Part shown: positions 53,485-62,714 of the stretch, piece by piece
How positions within the stretch are numbered: the stretch's first letter is position 1
Layout: every line of letters begins with the position of its first letter
Notes under the pieces: model-generated
Told to the model about the DNA's origin: nothing
The model's database searches: none
What the model saw: only the letters and a program-made list of their open reading frames with translations
Made by a program: the position numbers and the translations under genes
Origin: Sphingomonas trueperi
Lineage (GTDB): Bacteria > Pseudomonadota > Alphaproteobacteria > Sphingomonadales > Sphingomonadaceae
Assembly: GCF_011927635.1 (NCBI RefSeq)
Contig: NZ_JAATJB010000011.1
Location: forward strand, 104,838 to 168,837
Reading direction: 5' to 3'
Length of the DNA stretch: 64,000 nucleotides

Positions 53485-54930
53485 GTGCCGGGGCGCCCGG
53501 CGACGATCGTCATCTTCGGCGCGACAGGAGACCTCACCCGCAGGCTGCTGGTTCCGGCGCTGGCCAACCTCTGCTTCGACGGACTCTTGAGCGAAGAGCT
53601 CAACGTCATCGGCATAGCCCTTCGGGATGGCGATGATGAAAGTCTGCGCGTGAGCCTCGATGAGTTCGCGCCGCAGACACAGTGCTGGCAACGATTGCGC
53701 CAGCGGACCAGCTACCTCCCCGGCGACTTCACGCTTGGGACTGTCTACGAAAGGCTCAAGCAGCGGCTGGGCGAGGGCGACGCGGCATTTTATCTGGCCA
53801 CGCCGCCGCAGTTCTTCGGGGTCATCGTGGACAGGCTCGCCGACGCCGGCTTCACGGAGGAACATGACGGCGGCTTTCGGCGGGTGGTGATCGAGAAGCC
53901 CTTCGGTCACGACCTCGAATCCGCACGGGCTCTCAACCAGCGGATCCTGTCGCGAGTGAACGAGAGCCAAGTTTACCGGATCGATCACTTCCTGGGGAAG
54001 GAAACCGTCCAGAACATCCTGGTCGCGCGGTTCGGCAACGCCTGGCTGGAGGCGGTATGGAACCACCGCTACGTGGACCACATCCAGATTTCAGCCGCCG
54101 AAGCGATCGGCATCGGCACCCGCGGGGCGTTCTACGACACAACCGGTGCGCTCCGGGACATGGTTCCCAACCACCTGATGCAGCTTTTGTCGATGATTGC
54201 AATGGAGCCGCCAAACAGCTTCGACGCCGAGGTCATTCGCGACGAAAAGGCAAAGCTGCTTCGGGCCGTCCGTCGCATTACCCCGGATGAGGCGCGAAGC
54301 GACGCGGTGCGGGGCATGTACGCAGCCGGCCAGGTCAACGGCCAGATGATCCCCGCCTATCGCGAGACGCCGCACGTGGACCCGAACACCGCCACCGAAA
54401 CTTATGTGGCGCTCAAGCTCATGGTCGACACCTGGCGCTGGACCGGCGTGCCCTTCTATCTGCGCACGGGTAAGGCGCTCGCCGCACGGGACACCGAGAT
54501 CGTGGTGACTTTCAACCCGGTGCCCTACGCGACGTTTCGGGAGACCCCGGTCGCTCATCTCCCGGCCAATCAGCTCGTGTTCCAGATCCAGCCGCACGAA
54601 GGGATTGACCTTGGTTTCCTGGTCAAACGGCCGGGTCCGCAAGTGGAGGCGGTCCCCGTAGCGCTCGATTTTGCTTATGCAGAGAAGTTCGCCGTCGCGC
54701 ACCGGACAGGGTACGAAACCCTCCTGTATGACATGATGATGGGCGATCAGACGCTATTCCAGCGTGCTGACCAGATCGAGGCGGGATGGGCCGTTGTGCA
54801 GCCGATCCTGGACGCCTGGGCTCGTGGCGAGGGAGTACTGGAGGAATATACGCCAGGCACTTCCGGACCTCGCGCCGCCGACGCACTGATCGCCCGCGAT
54901 GGCCGGCAATGGCAAGCATTGGGTCGATAA
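53485..54930 (+). CDS. zwf: Glucose-6-phosphate 1-dehydrogenase
   Basis: A 481-aa enzyme: TIVIFGATGDLTRRLLVPAL (NADP site), RVVIEKPFGHDL, then YRIDHFLGKETVQNILVAR with the active-site His, and VPFYLRTGKAL. Start GTG 53485 has GGAG five bases before it; GTG 53470 overlapping the gnd stop is an alternative. It makes NADPH at the pathway entry. Its neighbours carry the downstream steps; 6-phosphogluconolactonase is absent from the window. Confidence 0.94.
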   Translation: MPGRPATIVIFGATGDLTRRLLVPALANLCFDGLLSEELNVIGIALRDGDDESLRVSLDEFAPQTQCWQRLRQRTSYLPGDFTLGTVYERLKQRLGEGDAAFYLATPPQFFGVIVDRLADAGFTEEHDGGFRRVVIEKPFGHDLESARALNQRILSRVNESQVYRIDHFLGKETVQNILVARFGNAWLEAVWNHRYVDHIQISAAEAIGIGTRGAFYDTTGALRDMVPNHLMQLLSMIAMEPPNSFDAEVIRDEKAKLLRAVRRITPDEARSDAVRGMYAAGQVNGQMIPAYRETPHVDPNTATETYVALKLMVDTWRWTGVPFYLRTGKALAARDTEIVVTFNPVPYATFRETPVAHLPANQLVFQIQPHEGIDLGFLVKRPGPQVEAVPVALDFAYAEKFAVAHRTGYETLLYDMMMGDQTLFQRADQIEAGWAVVQPILDAWARGEGVLEEYTPGTSGPRAADALIARDGRQWQALGR

Positions 54931-55089
54931 ATGGAGCGAACGAACTCCGGTCAGAATGGGAGGCGGGACAAGGCCGGCACCATTTTCCGCGAAGGGTTCG
55001 GATCGCCCCAAGCCGCGCTGACGCTGGATCAGCCACCGCGCTGGGCTCCACGCGACAGGCGGGCTCCGAGTGGCATTTCAGTAGTCGCC

Positions 55090-55776
55090 CTACCGCTCGT
55101 ACAGATAATAGCGGTCTGTTGCCGTAAGATCGTGCGCGAGCTCATACACGATCGGCTCACCGGTCGGGATCTCGATCGTGGGGATCTCATCGTCGGGGAT
55201 GCCAGACAGATGCTTCACCAGCGCGCGCAGCGAATTGCCGTGCGCCGAGATCACGACTCTTCTGCCGGCCTTGAGCTCCGGCGCGATCCTTGCCTCCCAA
55301 TAGGGCAGCACGCGCCCGATCGTGTCCTTCAGGCTCTCGGCGCTCGGAATTGCGATGCCGGCGTAGCGGCGATCGCCGGTGACATCATAGGGTCCCCCTG
55401 GCTGCTGTGGCGGCGGCGGGATGTCAAACGATCGGCGCCAGATCTTCACTTGCTCCGCTCCATGCCTGGCTGCGGTCGCTGCCTTGTCGAGGCCGGTGAG
55501 CCCGCCATAATGGCGCTCGTTCAGACGCCAGTCCTTTTCGACGGGCAACCACAACCGCCCCATCGCCTCGAGCGCAAGGTTGAGCGTCTTGATCGCACGC
55601 GTCTGGAGGCTCGTGAAGCAGAAGTCGAAGTCCAGCCCCTTCGCCGCCATCAGCTCGCCGGCCGCTTTCGCCTCAATCTCGCCCTGCCGCGTCAGATCCA
55701 CGTCCCACCAGCCCGTGAAGCGGTTCTCGAGGTTCCAGACCGACTGGCCGTGGCGGATCAGCACGAGCGTGGGCAA
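55090..55776 (-). CDS. gpmA: 2,3-bisphosphoglycerate-dependent phosphoglycerate mutase
   Basis: A 228-aa enzyme when started at TTG 55776 (MPTLVLIRHGQSVWN). TTG 55788 is possible but adds a non-family extension. H9 in RHGQS is the phosphorylated His; the second site is in VVISAHGNSLRALVKHLSG. Other marks are NRFTGWWDVDLTRQG and LNERHYGGLTGLDK. It interconverts 3- and 2-phosphoglycerate. It is opposite to the pentose pathway operon. Confidence 0.92.
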   Translation of the reverse strand: MPTLVLIRHGQSVWNLENRFTGWWDVDLTRQGEIEAKAAGELMAAKGLDFDFCFTSLQTRAIKTLNLALEAMGRLWLPVEKDWRLNERHYGGLTGLDKAATAARHGAEQVKIWRRSFDIPPPPQQPGGPYDVTGDRRYAGIAIPSAESLKDTIGRVLPYWEARIAPELKAGRRVVISAHGNSLRALVKHLSGIPDDEIPTIEIPTGEPIVYELAHDLTATDRYYLYER

Positions 55777-55846
55777 GGGGTTCTCCAAAGGGCATTACGA
55801 GCTGAATGGACGTCTCTCCACTCCGCGATCCGGCGTCCCGCAGGTT

Positions 55847-56968
55847 TCACACGCCGTGCCCGAGGCTTGCGATCATCGCGGCCAGCTCAGACCCCTCCGG
55901 GATTTCCTCACGGCCCGCGGCCCGCGCGATCAGGCGGCTAACGAAATCGAGCTTGAGCATGACGCCGGGACTGAGACGAAAGGGATAGAGATCCGGTTGC
56001 CCCATTGCCCGGTTTACCGCGTTGAGCGCGAAGGAGATCGGTATCCAGCGCTCAACGAGCGTCGCCGTTGCAACACGATACGCATCGATGTCCGGGTGCG
56101 GTGCGCGATTGCCTTCCAGCCCCACACCGAAGTCCGCCATCGCTCCGAGCGTGTCGACGATGTGCAGGTAATGAGCGAACGTCTCGGCGAAATCTTCCCA
56201 GGGATGCGCAGTTGCATACGCGCTGACATGGTCATCAGCCCAGCCGAGTGCCGGACGGCCGGCATAGTAGCGCTGGACCGCTGCAGCATAATCGATGCGC
56301 TCGTCACCGAACAGTGCGCGAAAGGGATCGTGCATGTCGGTCCCAGCGACGAGCCGGTACCAATAGTAGTGGCCGATCTCGTGTCGAAAATGGCCTAGAA
56401 GAGTGCGGTAGGGCTCGCCCATTTGATGGCGTATGCGCTCCCGCGCCGCGTCGTCCGCCTCGATCACGTTCAGCGTGATGACACCCCCGGCATGGCCGGT
56501 GAGAAGCTGTGGGACATAGCCGTTCTCGGCGGCGGCATCGTACAAGAAATCGAAGGCGAGCCCGTCTCCGCGCTCGGCCTTGGTCTCGAGGGGCAGGCCG
56601 AGCTTGATCGCACCGCGAATCATGCGCCGCTTGGCCTCCTCGATCCGCCGCCAGCGTTGAAGGACGCCGCGCACCGCGAGATCGGGGATCATGCGATTGT
56701 GCCGGCAGGCGCGGCACATTGCTCGGGTCGGACCGAGCGCTTCAGCGCCCGTCTCATCTGCCAGCCAATTGCACGCGCCGTAATGAACATTGGCGCAAGG
56801 CTTTACCGCGGCGGCTGATCCCTCTGCATCGTGCCACTCGCGCGCCCTGGGGTCGAGATGACGAAAGGCGTCTATGCGCCAGTCATAGCCAACGGCGTGT
56901 GCGCAGCTCGGGCAGGCGCTTTCCTCCAAGTGAAGCTGGTGGCGGCAGTTGGGGCAGGGGAATGCCAA
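55847..56968 (-). CDS. Zinc-ribbon putative metallopeptidase (HExxH)
   Basis: A 373-aa protein of the DUF2248-type metallopeptidase group. N-terminal zinc ribbon: CPNCRHQLHLEESACPSC (5-22). A Cys-rich middle (MCRACRHNRM) precedes the catalytic HEIGH at 196-200 (LLGHFRHEIGHYYWYRLVAG), and WEDFAETFAHYLHIVDTLG probably supplies the third ligand. The start is TTG 56968. Its substrate is unknown. Such genes are often found on accessory DNA beside stress functions. Confidence 0.86.
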   Translation of the reverse strand: MAFPCPNCRHQLHLEESACPSCAHAVGYDWRIDAFRHLDPRAREWHDAEGSAAAVKPCANVHYGACNWLADETGAEALGPTRAMCRACRHNRMIPDLAVRGVLQRWRRIEEAKRRMIRGAIKLGLPLETKAERGDGLAFDFLYDAAAENGYVPQLLTGHAGGVITLNVIEADDAARERIRHQMGEPYRTLLGHFRHEIGHYYWYRLVAGTDMHDPFRALFGDERIDYAAAVQRYYAGRPALGWADDHVSAYATAHPWEDFAETFAHYLHIVDTLGAMADFGVGLEGNRAPHPDIDAYRVATATLVERWIPISFALNAVNRAMGQPDLYPFRLSPGVMLKLDFVSRLIARAAGREEIPEGSELAAMIASLGHGV

Positions 56969-57007
56969 GCGTTGGGTCCCTGTTACCTGCGCGACGGCAA
57001 GCCTTGT

Positions 57008-57541
57008 TCAGGTGTCCGCATGGGCAGCCTCGATCGGCTCCGACGTTGCGTTGCCGCAGCACACGGGATGAGGACCCGCAGGCATGCAGCAGGTAGGCGC
57101 GCCTACCGGGATGAAAGCCATCTCCTCCCGTGGCCGAGGTCCCGACCGTCGCGGTGCGCCCCGGCTCTCGTAGGAGAGGCCGTACCGCCGGCAATAAGCC
57201 TCGGCGGCTTCACGCGAAGGGAAGCCGAGCTCCAGATGGGCGAGGGGGTCGCTTCCTCCCGTCCAGCCGGTGAGCGGATCGACGAACGGGCGCGACCGCG
57301 GGCGGAAACGGAGCCGCCATCGACCCTCACGGGCGCGGCCGCCGGACCGACCGGCGAGCGGATCGGGTTCGATGATGGCAAATGCGTCCGTCGGCAGCGC
57401 GCTTGCGTAGCGTCGCCACGCCGTATCAAACGGCGAAGACACCTCGCTCGCGACGTTATCGTTTGCAAACTCCGCAAGGCGCGGAGCCAGCACGCGCGGC
57501 GTCGCAATGTAGGGTGGAAGAGAATCAGCTCGTGTTGCCAT
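57008..57541 (-). CDS. NDUFS4-like (ETC complex I subunit) protein
   Basis: A 177-aa protein whose core matches the NDUFS4 family: RWRLRFRPRSRPFVDPLTGW, then SDPLAHLELGFPSREAAEAY and CRRYGLSYESRG. NDUFS4 is an accessory subunit of respiratory complex I. The N-terminus adds ~60 residues, and the C-terminus has an unusual Cys-rich tail (PTCCMPAGPHPVCC). It is encoded away from any complex I operon, so it may be a moonlighting relative. Confidence 0.77.
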   Translation of the reverse strand: MATRADSLPPYIATPRVLAPRLAEFANDNVASEVSSPFDTAWRRYASALPTDAFAIIEPDPLAGRSGGRAREGRWRLRFRPRSRPFVDPLTGWTGGSDPLAHLELGFPSREAAEAYCRRYGLSYESRGAPRRSGPRPREEMAFIPVGAPTCCMPAGPHPVCCGNATSEPIEAAHADT

Positions 57542-57590
57542 TTGCGCCTCCGAAACGGGCAGCCGCCGACGGCGGCTGCCCGACGTCTCA

Positions 57591-58097
57591 TCAGCCTGCG
57601 TTGATCGGAATGCTGCGCCGGCTCTCGATCGCCTCCGCGGACTTGGGCAGGACGATCGTCAGCACGCCCTTGTTGAACGTCGCGCTTGCCCGGTCCTGCT
57701 CGACCCCACGCGGCAGCCCGATATGCCGCTCGAAGCGACCATAGCTCCGCTCCGAATAGCCGCGCTCCTTGTCCTCGGTTTCGGAGCGCTTCTCGCCGCG
57801 GATCGACAAGACATTGTCGTCGACGCTGATGTCGACGTCCTTCTCATCCATCCCGGGCAGCTCGGCGGTGACGCGGATCTCCTTGTCGGTCTCCGAAAGC
57901 TCAATCGTCGGCCACTCGAGGCTGCGCCCCCAGCCGCTCAAAGCCGGTACGCCGAAGCCCCGGAAGACGTCGTCGAACAGGCGGTTCACGTCGCGGTGCA
58001 GGGACACAAGCGGGTGCTGCTGGTCGGACCTGTCGTCGGTCCGTTCTGGAGCGCGGCTCTCCTGCCGGCCCCAGGGAATGAGATCACGAATTGCCAT
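57591..58097 (-). CDS. Small heat-shock protein Hsp20 (class with IPINAG end)
   Basis: A 168-aa alpha-crystallin protein from ATG 58097 (MAIRDLIPWG), with AAAGGAGG upstream. Domain: WPTIELSETDKEIRVTAELP, then DVDISVDDNVLSIRGEKRS, and ASATFNKGVLTIVLPKS. The tail SRRSIPINAG carries an I-x-I motif for oligomer assembly. It is an ATP-independent holdase. A second Hsp20 gene lies just upstream. Confidence 0.93.
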   Translation of the reverse strand: MAIRDLIPWGRQESRAPERTDDRSDQQHPLVSLHRDVNRLFDDVFRGFGVPALSGWGRSLEWPTIELSETDKEIRVTAELPGMDEKDVDISVDDNVLSIRGEKRSETEDKERGYSERSYGRFERHIGLPRGVEQDRASATFNKGVLTIVLPKSAEAIESRRSIPINAG

Positions 58098-58190
58098 GAT
58101 GATTATCCTCCTTTCCTGGCAGGCGTTGGACATGGTCCGTCGGCCGCGCCGCCGAAGCAGCGCGCCGGCGGAGCCACATCTATCGCGCGA

Positions 58191-58664
58191 TCAGGCCGCT
58201 GCGCTGTTCTCGCCTTTGGGCGCTTCGAGCCGATCGCTGTCGCCGGTCCCGCCGGCGATCTCGATCTTGCGCGGCTTCATGGCCTCGGGGACGACGCGCT
58301 TCAGCGCGATCGACAGAAGGCCATTCTCGAACCGGGCGTCGCCGGCCTCGATGAAATCAGCCAACTGGAAGCGCCGCTCGAATGAGCGGGCAGCGATGCC
58401 GCGGTGCAGATACTCGCCCTTCCCGTCATCCTCGGCGCGCTTGCCGGTGACGCTGAGCAGATTCTGCTGAGCGACGATCTCGATGTCCTCCGGGCGGAAG
58501 CCGGCCACCGCAAGCGTGATGCGGTAACTGTCCTCGCCTTCCTTGACGATATCGAAGGGCGGGTAGCCATCGTCGTCGCGGGCACCTGCCTCGAGCAGGT
58601 TGAACAGACGGTCGAAGCCGACCGTCGATCGCCGATACGGCGCAAAGTCGAAGTTGGTTCTCAT
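58191..58664 (-). CDS. Small heat-shock protein Hsp20 (IbpA-like)
   Basis: A 157-aa IbpA-like protein from ATG 58664, with AGGAGG 8 bases upstream. N-terminus: MRTNFDFAPYRRSTVGFDRL. Domain: YPPFDIVKEGEDSYRITLAV, then DIEIVAQQNLLSVTGKRAED and DARFENGLLSIALKR. It belongs to a different subclass from its neighbour, so the two may form mixed assemblies. It is probably cotranscribed with the 57591 gene. Confidence 0.93.
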   Translation of the reverse strand: MRTNFDFAPYRRSTVGFDRLFNLLEAGARDDDGYPPFDIVKEGEDSYRITLAVAGFRPEDIEIVAQQNLLSVTGKRAEDDGKGEYLHRGIAARSFERRFQLADFIEAGDARFENGLLSIALKRVVPEAMKPRKIEIAGGTGDSDRLEAPKGENSAAA

Positions 58665-59011
58665 CTCCAAATCCTCCTGTGAGCAATCTGGGCATGAGAA
58701 GCGTCGGAAACGGAGAGCCGACGCCCTCTATGTCCACCGGACCCGAACGGCGTCCGGCAATCGAAAAACTAGGAACGGCTCAAGAGGTTTCAAGTGGAAT
58801 TTAGCGAAGTCAGCAAAGCACTTCGCAAGCATCTCCGCCCTTGAAACGGGTGCGGGCGAATACAACATTAAGCCTGCGGACCGGGCCCCTCTGTCGACGG
58901 CGTTACGCCATCGTCATGTCGGACCGCATCGAGTGCGCTCGGTGCAGGATCGCGGGCTCCCAGGTGGAGCCGGCCGAGTGCCTCATTGACATTGGAGCAA
59001 TGGAGTGAGGC
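58665..59011. other. Intergenic region between Hsp20 and BI-1 genes
   Basis: About 350 bp, the divergent promoter area for the Hsp20 pair and the BI-1 gene. No RNA gene, repeat or convincing small frame was seen; heat-shock promoter elements could not be assigned with certainty. Confidence 0.5.
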
Positions 59012-59743
59012 ATGAACAGAATTTTCGAACCGAATACCTATCGGCCTTTCCCGTCGGCCCGGGCCACAACCACGGCCGTCTATGATGAAGGCCTACGCCG
59101 GCACATGCTCGGCGTCTATCGCAACATGGCGCTCGGCCTCGGCATTACAGCGCTGGTGGCATTCCTCGTCGCCAGCGTGCCGGCGCTGTACCAGCCAATC
59201 TTTGGCACGCCGCTTAAGTGGGTCGCGATCTTCGCGCCGCTGGCATTTGTCATGTTCTTCTCGTTCAGGGTCGAGCGCATGACGACAGGACAGGCGCGAA
59301 CGGCGTTCTTCGCCTTTGCTGCGGTCATGGGCGTATCGATGGCCAGTATCTTCCTGGTGTTCACGGGCACCAGCATCGCGCTGGCCTTCTTCAGCGCCGC
59401 GGCCGTGTTCGCCGCCATGAGCCTGTGGGGCTATACGACCAACGTCGACCTGTCGCGCTGGTCCACCTTCCTGATGGTTGGCCTGATCGGCGTCGTGATC
59501 GCGAGCATCGTCAACCTGTTCGTCGGCTCCTCGACGCTGCAGCTCGTCTTCTCGATTGTCGGCGTGCTCGTGTTCACCGGCCTGACGGCCTGGGACACGC
59601 AGCGCCTGAAGAGCGAATATCTGGCTTATGCCGGGTCGGAGCGAGCCGAAAAGCTGGCCGTGATGGGCGCGCTTTCGCTTTACCTGAACCTGGTGAACCT
59701 CTTCCAGCTGCTGCTCAGCCTGTTCGGGCAGCGGGAGGAATAA
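59012..59743 (+). CDS. BAX-inhibitor-1-family membrane protein
   Basis: A 243-aa protein with seven hydrophobic segments (first: MALGLGITALVAFLVASVPAL, trimmed at residues 38-58). It has the family motif TGLTAWDTQRLKSEYLAY and ends NLFQLLLSLFGQREE. BI-1/YccA proteins are leak channels or regulators that protect against membrane stress; YccA inhibits FtsH. It stands alone after the Hsp20 genes and next to the transposon. Confidence 0.92.
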   Translation: MNRIFEPNTYRPFPSARATTTAVYDEGLRRHMLGVYRNMALGLGITALVAFLVASVPALYQPIFGTPLKWVAIFAPLAFVMFFSFRVERMTTGQARTAFFAFAAVMGVSMASIFLVFTGTSIALAFFSAAAVFAAMSLWGYTTNVDLSRWSTFLMVGLIGVVIASIVNLFVGSSTLQLVFSIVGVLVFTGLTAWDTQRLKSEYLAYAGSERAEKLAVMGALSLYLNLVNLFQLLLSLFGQREE

Positions 59744-59921
59744 TCCGGCTCTGAAACGTTGGGCCGGAAGGCTCGGCAGCGCCGCCGTCGTGGACGGCAG
59801 GCGCTGTTCTGTTTGGTGAGTCCGGCGGTCTACGGCCGCTCCATCGGTCAGGCGATCGACCTTCAGCATGGCGGCTGGACGATCGGATTCTGATCGCTCA
59901 GCCGCAACGGCACCACCTCAG

Positions 59922-59957
59922 AAGTCTGTCCGATAATCTTTCTTATCGGACAGACTT
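59922..59957. repeat. Perfect inverted repeat AAGTCTGTCCGATAA / TTATCGGACAGACTT
   Basis: Two 15-bp arms (59922-59936 and 59943-59957) enclose TCTTTC. Imperfect pairing extends outward (CTC.. and ..GAG). It may be a transposon end structure, a resolution site, or the terminator of the BI-1 gene. TGTCCGATAA in either arm would suit a TG-type element end. Confidence 0.75.
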
Positions 59958-59988
59958 GAGCTTGCCGGGCAGGGGTGGTGTCGGTTCT

Positions 59989-60073
59989 CCTGAAAGGGTG
60001 GACTCGCGGCTAGATTGCCGCTGAGCGACGACCTGCACCTGAAACAGTGGACATTGTTCCCGAAACAGCGGAC
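59989..60073 (+). repeat. Three left-end motifs, CCTGAAA..GTGGAC type
   Basis: CCTGAAAGGGTGGAC (59989-60003), CCTGAAACAGTGGAC (60038-60052) and CCCGAAACAGCGGAC (60059-60073) lie upstream of tniA. Repeated short motifs at an end are typical transposase-binding sites in the Tn7/Tn5053 families. Confidence 0.65.
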
Positions 60074-60108
60074 GATCGCCCAGCTGGGACTAGCCGAGGC
60101 GTCGTGCC

Positions 60109-61791
60109 ATGCGAACCGCGGACCTGAGGACGGCGAGCGACGCCGACTGGGCGGAGGCGCATCGCCGCGAGAAGATCATTCGCCCGCTCGCCTCGATGAC
60201 GCGCGTGCCCGGCGATGTGGCCGCCCAGGCGATGGTCCAGCTAGAACTCGGCCGCGCTCGCTTCCACAAGCTCCTGCAACTCTACCGAGCCTCGCCCGCT
60301 GCGGCGTCACTGCTGCCGCGACCGCGAGGAAGGGAGAAGGGGGAGCAGCGGCTCTCGGCCGCGGCTGAGCATCTTATCGCTCGCGGCATCGCTGAGTTCT
60401 ACCTCACACTCGAGAAGCCCAGCGTTCAGGCGCTCCGCCGCTGGCTGCGACACGAAGGAACGAAGATCGGGGTCAAGGTGCCCAGCACTAAGGCGATCCA
60501 GGCCCGGTTGGCTCGGCTCGCTCCTCAGATCGTTACGGCCCGCAGACAGGGTGCCAAGTCAGCGGCTGACAAGTGGGAGCCAACGCGAGGCGTGCTCGAG
60601 GCGGACTACGCGCTTGAGCTCGTGCAGTCGGACCACACGCTGGTCGACGTGATCGTTGTCGACGACCTGTACCGCAAGCCTATCGGCCGGCCTTGGCTCA
60701 CGCTGATGATCGACGTGGCGAGCCGAACCGTGCCCGGCTTCCACCTCCACATGCTCGCGCCGTCCGCTGTTTCAGTCGGTATGTGCATGCGGCACGCCGT
60801 TCTCCCCAAGCGGGACTGGTTGGCTGAGCGGAGCATGAAGGCACCGTGGGACAGCCAGGGGCTCATGGATCGGCTGCACCTCGACAACGCGCGCGAGCAC
60901 CGCTCAGACGCGCTGAAGCGCGGCTGCCGAGCTCACTCGATTGCGGTCGAATATCGGCCGGTGCGTCGGCCGCACTTTGGCGGTCACATCGAGCGGCTGA
61001 TTGGCACGATGATGGGGGCCGTCCACCTCCTACCCGGAACTACATTCTCTAACGTCGCCGAGCGTGGCGACTACGATGCGGAAGGTGAGGCGTGCATGAC
61101 GCTGAGCGAGCTGGAAGTCTGGCTCGCCGCGCAGATCATCGGCCCATATCATGCGGAGCGGCACCGTGGGATCGGCATTCCGCCCGCCCTTGCTTGGGCC
61201 GAGGGGGTGGAACGACGCCCGGAGCTGGTCCGCCTTCCGGCCGACGATGCCGCGTTTCTGTTCGACTTTCTACCCTGCGAGCTGCGCGCCGTAACACCAC
61301 ACGGCATCGAGCTGTTCCGCACTCATTATTGGGATGATGCGCTATCCTGCTGGTACACGCGGCCGGGGCAGACGATGCCGGTGCGGTGGGATCCCCGCGA
61401 CCTTTCGCGCGTCTGGCTCGAGCTACCACATGGCGAGCACCTCGAGGTGCCCTATCGCGATCTGCGGCGTCCCGCGATCACCCGCTGGGAGCAGAGGGAG
61501 GCGGTTCGCACTTTGCGGGAGCGCGGCCAGCAGGCTGTCGACGAGACGCTGATCTTCCAGGCTGTCGAGACCCAGCGATTGATCGTCGCGGAAGCGGCGC
61601 ACAAGACCAAGGCCGCGCGGCTCGCGCTTCAGCGGACCAAAGCGGCACTGCGCGACGCCCGTCGGGCAAGGGGTGGCAGCAAGCGCCGGCTTGAGCAGGT
61701 AACCCCTGCCGTAGGCGCATCTGCGGTAGAGGAGAGGACGGACGGCGATCAGAAGGTGCTTCCGTATCTTGTCGAGGAGATGCCCCGATGA
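60109..61791 (+). CDS. tniA: TniA/TnsB-like DDE transposase
   Basis: A 560-aa Mu/TnsB/TniA-type transposase. Catalytic residues fit D175 (QSDHTLVDVI), D259 (LHLDNAREHRSD) and E295 (HFGGHIERLIGTMMGAV). An N-terminal helical DNA-binding region and a C-terminal coiled part (VAEAAHKTKAARLALQRTKA) complete it. It cuts and joins the transposon ends. It overlaps tniB by ATGA (61788-61791). Confidence 0.93.
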   Translation: MRTADLRTASDADWAEAHRREKIIRPLASMTRVPGDVAAQAMVQLELGRARFHKLLQLYRASPAAASLLPRPRGREKGEQRLSAAAEHLIARGIAEFYLTLEKPSVQALRRWLRHEGTKIGVKVPSTKAIQARLARLAPQIVTARRQGAKSAADKWEPTRGVLEADYALELVQSDHTLVDVIVVDDLYRKPIGRPWLTLMIDVASRTVPGFHLHMLAPSAVSVGMCMRHAVLPKRDWLAERSMKAPWDSQGLMDRLHLDNAREHRSDALKRGCRAHSIAVEYRPVRRPHFGGHIERLIGTMMGAVHLLPGTTFSNVAERGDYDAEGEACMTLSELEVWLAAQIIGPYHAERHRGIGIPPALAWAEGVERRPELVRLPADDAAFLFDFLPCELRAVTPHGIELFRTHYWDDALSCWYTRPGQTMPVRWDPRDLSRVWLELPHGEHLEVPYRDLRRPAITRWEQREAVRTLRERGQQAVDETLIFQAVETQRLIVAEAAHKTKAARLALQRTKAALRDARRARGGSKRRLEQVTPAVGASAVEERTDGDQKVLPYLVEEMPR

Positions 61792-62711
61792 GCGACCTCT
61801 TCCATCTCGCCGATAGTTATCGCGCGCGCGCGCGTTGGCCCGACGCCGACCGGATCGCCTGGATCCGCAAGGATCGGTGGCTCGGCTTCCCGAAGGCGGA
61901 AGCGGTGCGCAAGACGCTGGACGCGATGCTGCGCTATCCGCCGCGCACGCGCATGCCGTGCCTGCTGATCTACGGCCAAACCGGCATGGGCAAGTCGCGC
62001 ATCGTGGAGCGCTTTGAGGCAGAGAACCCGCGCGGGTTCAACGAGGCGACCGGTGTGGCGACGATACCGGTTGTCGCCGTCCAGCTGCCACCGCAGCCGA
62101 CCGACGGCGAGTTCTACGGCGAGGTCCTCGAGAAGCTCCGCGCCGGCTTCGCTGCGCGGGGGGACACGCAGCGCGCGCGCCTCCTGACTCGCCGGCTGAT
62201 GGGGCAGGTGGGTGCTCGCATGCTGATTCTGGATGAGATCAACCATATGCTGGCCTGCACGCCGCGCCAGCAGCGCATCTTCCTCAACACGCTCCGCTAT
62301 CTCGCGAACGACCTGCAGATCCCACTCGTCTGCACCGGCAACCACGAGGCGCAGGCGGCGCTGCTCACAGACGCGGCGCTCGCCGAGCGGTTCGACGCGG
62401 TCGAACTGGTTCGGTGGCAGAACGACGAAGCGTTCCGCCTGTTGATGGTCACGCTAGCTGCGATCTTGCCGCTTCGGAGATCTTCACAGCTGGAAGAGGA
62501 GCGTTGCCGCACGTCGGTACTCGATCTCTCCGACGGCAATACCGGGCGCATCTTCCGCCTCGTCGAGACGTTGGCTATTCGTGCGATCGAGAACGGCAGC
62601 GAATGCATCGAGGCCAGCGACCTCGATGCCGACGACCTCTTGATGCCTTCGGTCAGCATGAAGGTGATTGCCCAGCGCCGAGCGCGAACGCGGGCCAGGG
62701 GAAGAGTGTGA
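61788..62711 (+). CDS. tniB: TniB AAA+ ATPase
   Basis: A 307-aa AAA+ protein related to TniB/TnsC. Walker A is GQTGMGKS (63-70) and Walker B is MLILDEINHML (D149, E150). A sensor region follows (PLVCTGNHEAQAAL). It links target choice to transposase activity and gives target immunity in this family. It overlaps tniA and precedes tniQ by 3 bp. Confidence 0.93.
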   Translation: MSDLFHLADSYRARARWPDADRIAWIRKDRWLGFPKAEAVRKTLDAMLRYPPRTRMPCLLIYGQTGMGKSRIVERFEAENPRGFNEATGVATIPVVAVQLPPQPTDGEFYGEVLEKLRAGFAARGDTQRARLLTRRLMGQVGARMLILDEINHMLACTPRQQRIFLNTLRYLANDLQIPLVCTGNHEAQAALLTDAALAERFDAVELVRWQNDEAFRLLMVTLAAILPLRRSSQLEEERCRTSVLDLSDGNTGRIFRLVETLAIRAIENGSECIEASDLDADDLLMPSVSMKVIAQRRARTRARGRV

Positions 62712-62714
62712 GCC

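Larger units (their letters stand above)
59744..60108. other. Left edge of the Tni transposon
   Basis: About 365 bp that holds a perfect 15-bp palindrome at 59922-59957 and three related motifs before tniA. The outer end of the transposon should lie in this stretch, but the exact end was not fixed. Confidence 0.55.
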
